Shown here: piece after piece, positions 4,828-5,107 of the stretch | How positions within the stretch are numbered: the first letter of the stretch is position 1 | Layout: every line of letters begins with the position of its first letter | Assembly (NCBI GenBank): GCA_012735355.1 | Contig: JAAYHP010000133.1 | Coordinates: 1 to 5,107 of the forward strand | Direction of reading: 5' to 3' | Origin: Lysinibacillus sp. | GTDB taxonomy: Bacteria > Bacillota > Bacilli > Bacillales_A > Planococcaceae | Length of the DNA: 5,107 nt | The notes under the pieces: model-generated | Told to the model about the DNA's origin: nothing | Seen by the model: only the letters and a program-made list of their open reading frames with translations | Database searches by the model: none | Program-made: the position numbers and the translations under genes

Positions 4828-5107
4828 ATATCGGCATTATTTTAGGAAGTACAAGAGATGGGCGAGTAAGTCCACAAGTGGGAAAATGGGTAAAAGATAT
4901 TGCAGATAAACGCGGTGACGCCAATTATGAAATTGTTGATATCGCAGACTATAAATTGCCGTTTTTAGGGACAACTGATGGCACAGAGCCAGGTATTGCA
5001 GAGTGGAATGAAAAATTAGCGACCTTAGATGGTTTTATTTTCATAGTACAAGAATATAATCATAGTATTACTGGAGCTTTGAAAAACGCCCTAGACATGG
5101 CTCGAGA
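4812..5107 (+). CDS. NAD(P)H-dependent FMN reductase, flavodoxin-like; C-terminus cut by window edge
   Basis: The start is GTG 4812, 8 bases after AAAGGAGG (4796-4803). The 98 visible residues are the first half of a protein usually 170-190 long. The first strand and loop LNIGIILGSTRDGR (residues 5-18) give the phosphate-binding loop for FMN. YEIVDIADYKLPFL (39-52) is the second strand with the conserved LP turn. DGFIFIVQEYNHSITGALKNALD (73-95) is the family's flavin-contacting segment, in the variant with I-T-G where many members have P-G. The family reduces FMN, quinones or azo compounds using NADPH or NADH and acts in the cytoplasm in redox defence or in supplying reduced flavin. It overlaps the 20-codon leader ORF, which may set its translation. 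The family is firm; the specific substrate is unknown, so no symbol is given. Confidence 0.9.
   Translation, partial: MAEKLNIGIILGSTRDGRVSPQVGKWVKDIADKRGDANYEIVDIADYKLPFLGTTDGTEPGIAEWNEKLATLDGFIFIVQEYNHSITGALKNALDMAR

Overview
The window looks like chromosomal DNA from a low-GC Gram-positive bacterium of the Bacillus type (Bacillaceae or Planococcaceae). The reasons are its AT-rich composition, strong GGAGG-like ribosome binding sites, frequent TTG and GTG starts, a lipoprotein signal, and a LysE exporter/MocR regulator pair arranged like yisU/yisV of Bacillus subtilis. I see no tRNA, rRNA, insertion sequence, CRISPR array or phage gene. The genus is inferred, not proven.

Region 1 (1-1394). 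A truncated minus-strand Lrp/AsnC regulator, probably AlaR (YugG), runs off the left edge and has a good sigma-A promoter. Divergent from it are a 132-residue lipoprotein of unknown function and a 112-residue four-helix membrane protein of unknown function. A two-way hairpin terminator overlaps the end of the second gene and also serves the exporter gene that converges on it.

Region 2 (1400-3570). A LysE-family amino-acid exporter (minus strand) and a MocR-type regulator (plus strand; GntR helix-turn-helix fused to a class I aminotransferase domain) diverge from a 101-bp spacer that holds a perfect 16-bp palindrome. The regulator gene is cut by one in-frame TAA codon. The reading frame continues unchanged on the other side, with all the main cofactor-binding residues, so this is a recent nonsense mutation or a sequencing error and not an old ruin. 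If real, it leaves a 221-residue piece with the DNA-binding domain but no complete sensor domain.

Region 3 (3542-4572). Two very small minus-strand genes each have a near-perfect ribosome binding site and their own terminator. One encodes a 47-residue highly basic peptide and starts with GTG. The other encodes a 50-residue protein. The second is divergent from a 135-residue protein with two membrane helices. Its promoter region carries two copies of a 12-bp near-palindrome, 31 bp apart, around TATAAT boxes, which looks like an operator pair.

Region 4 (4573-5107). A non-coding stretch leads to a 20-codon leader ORF with its own ribosome binding site. The leader overlaps the start of a flavodoxin-like NAD(P)H-dependent FMN reductase, which runs off the right edge. 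The layout suggests translational coupling.

The genes are mostly independent single-gene units. The only clear functional pair is exporter plus regulator. I find no large new system; the most interesting items are the interrupted MocR gene, the paired operator, the small basic-peptide gene and the leader ORF.
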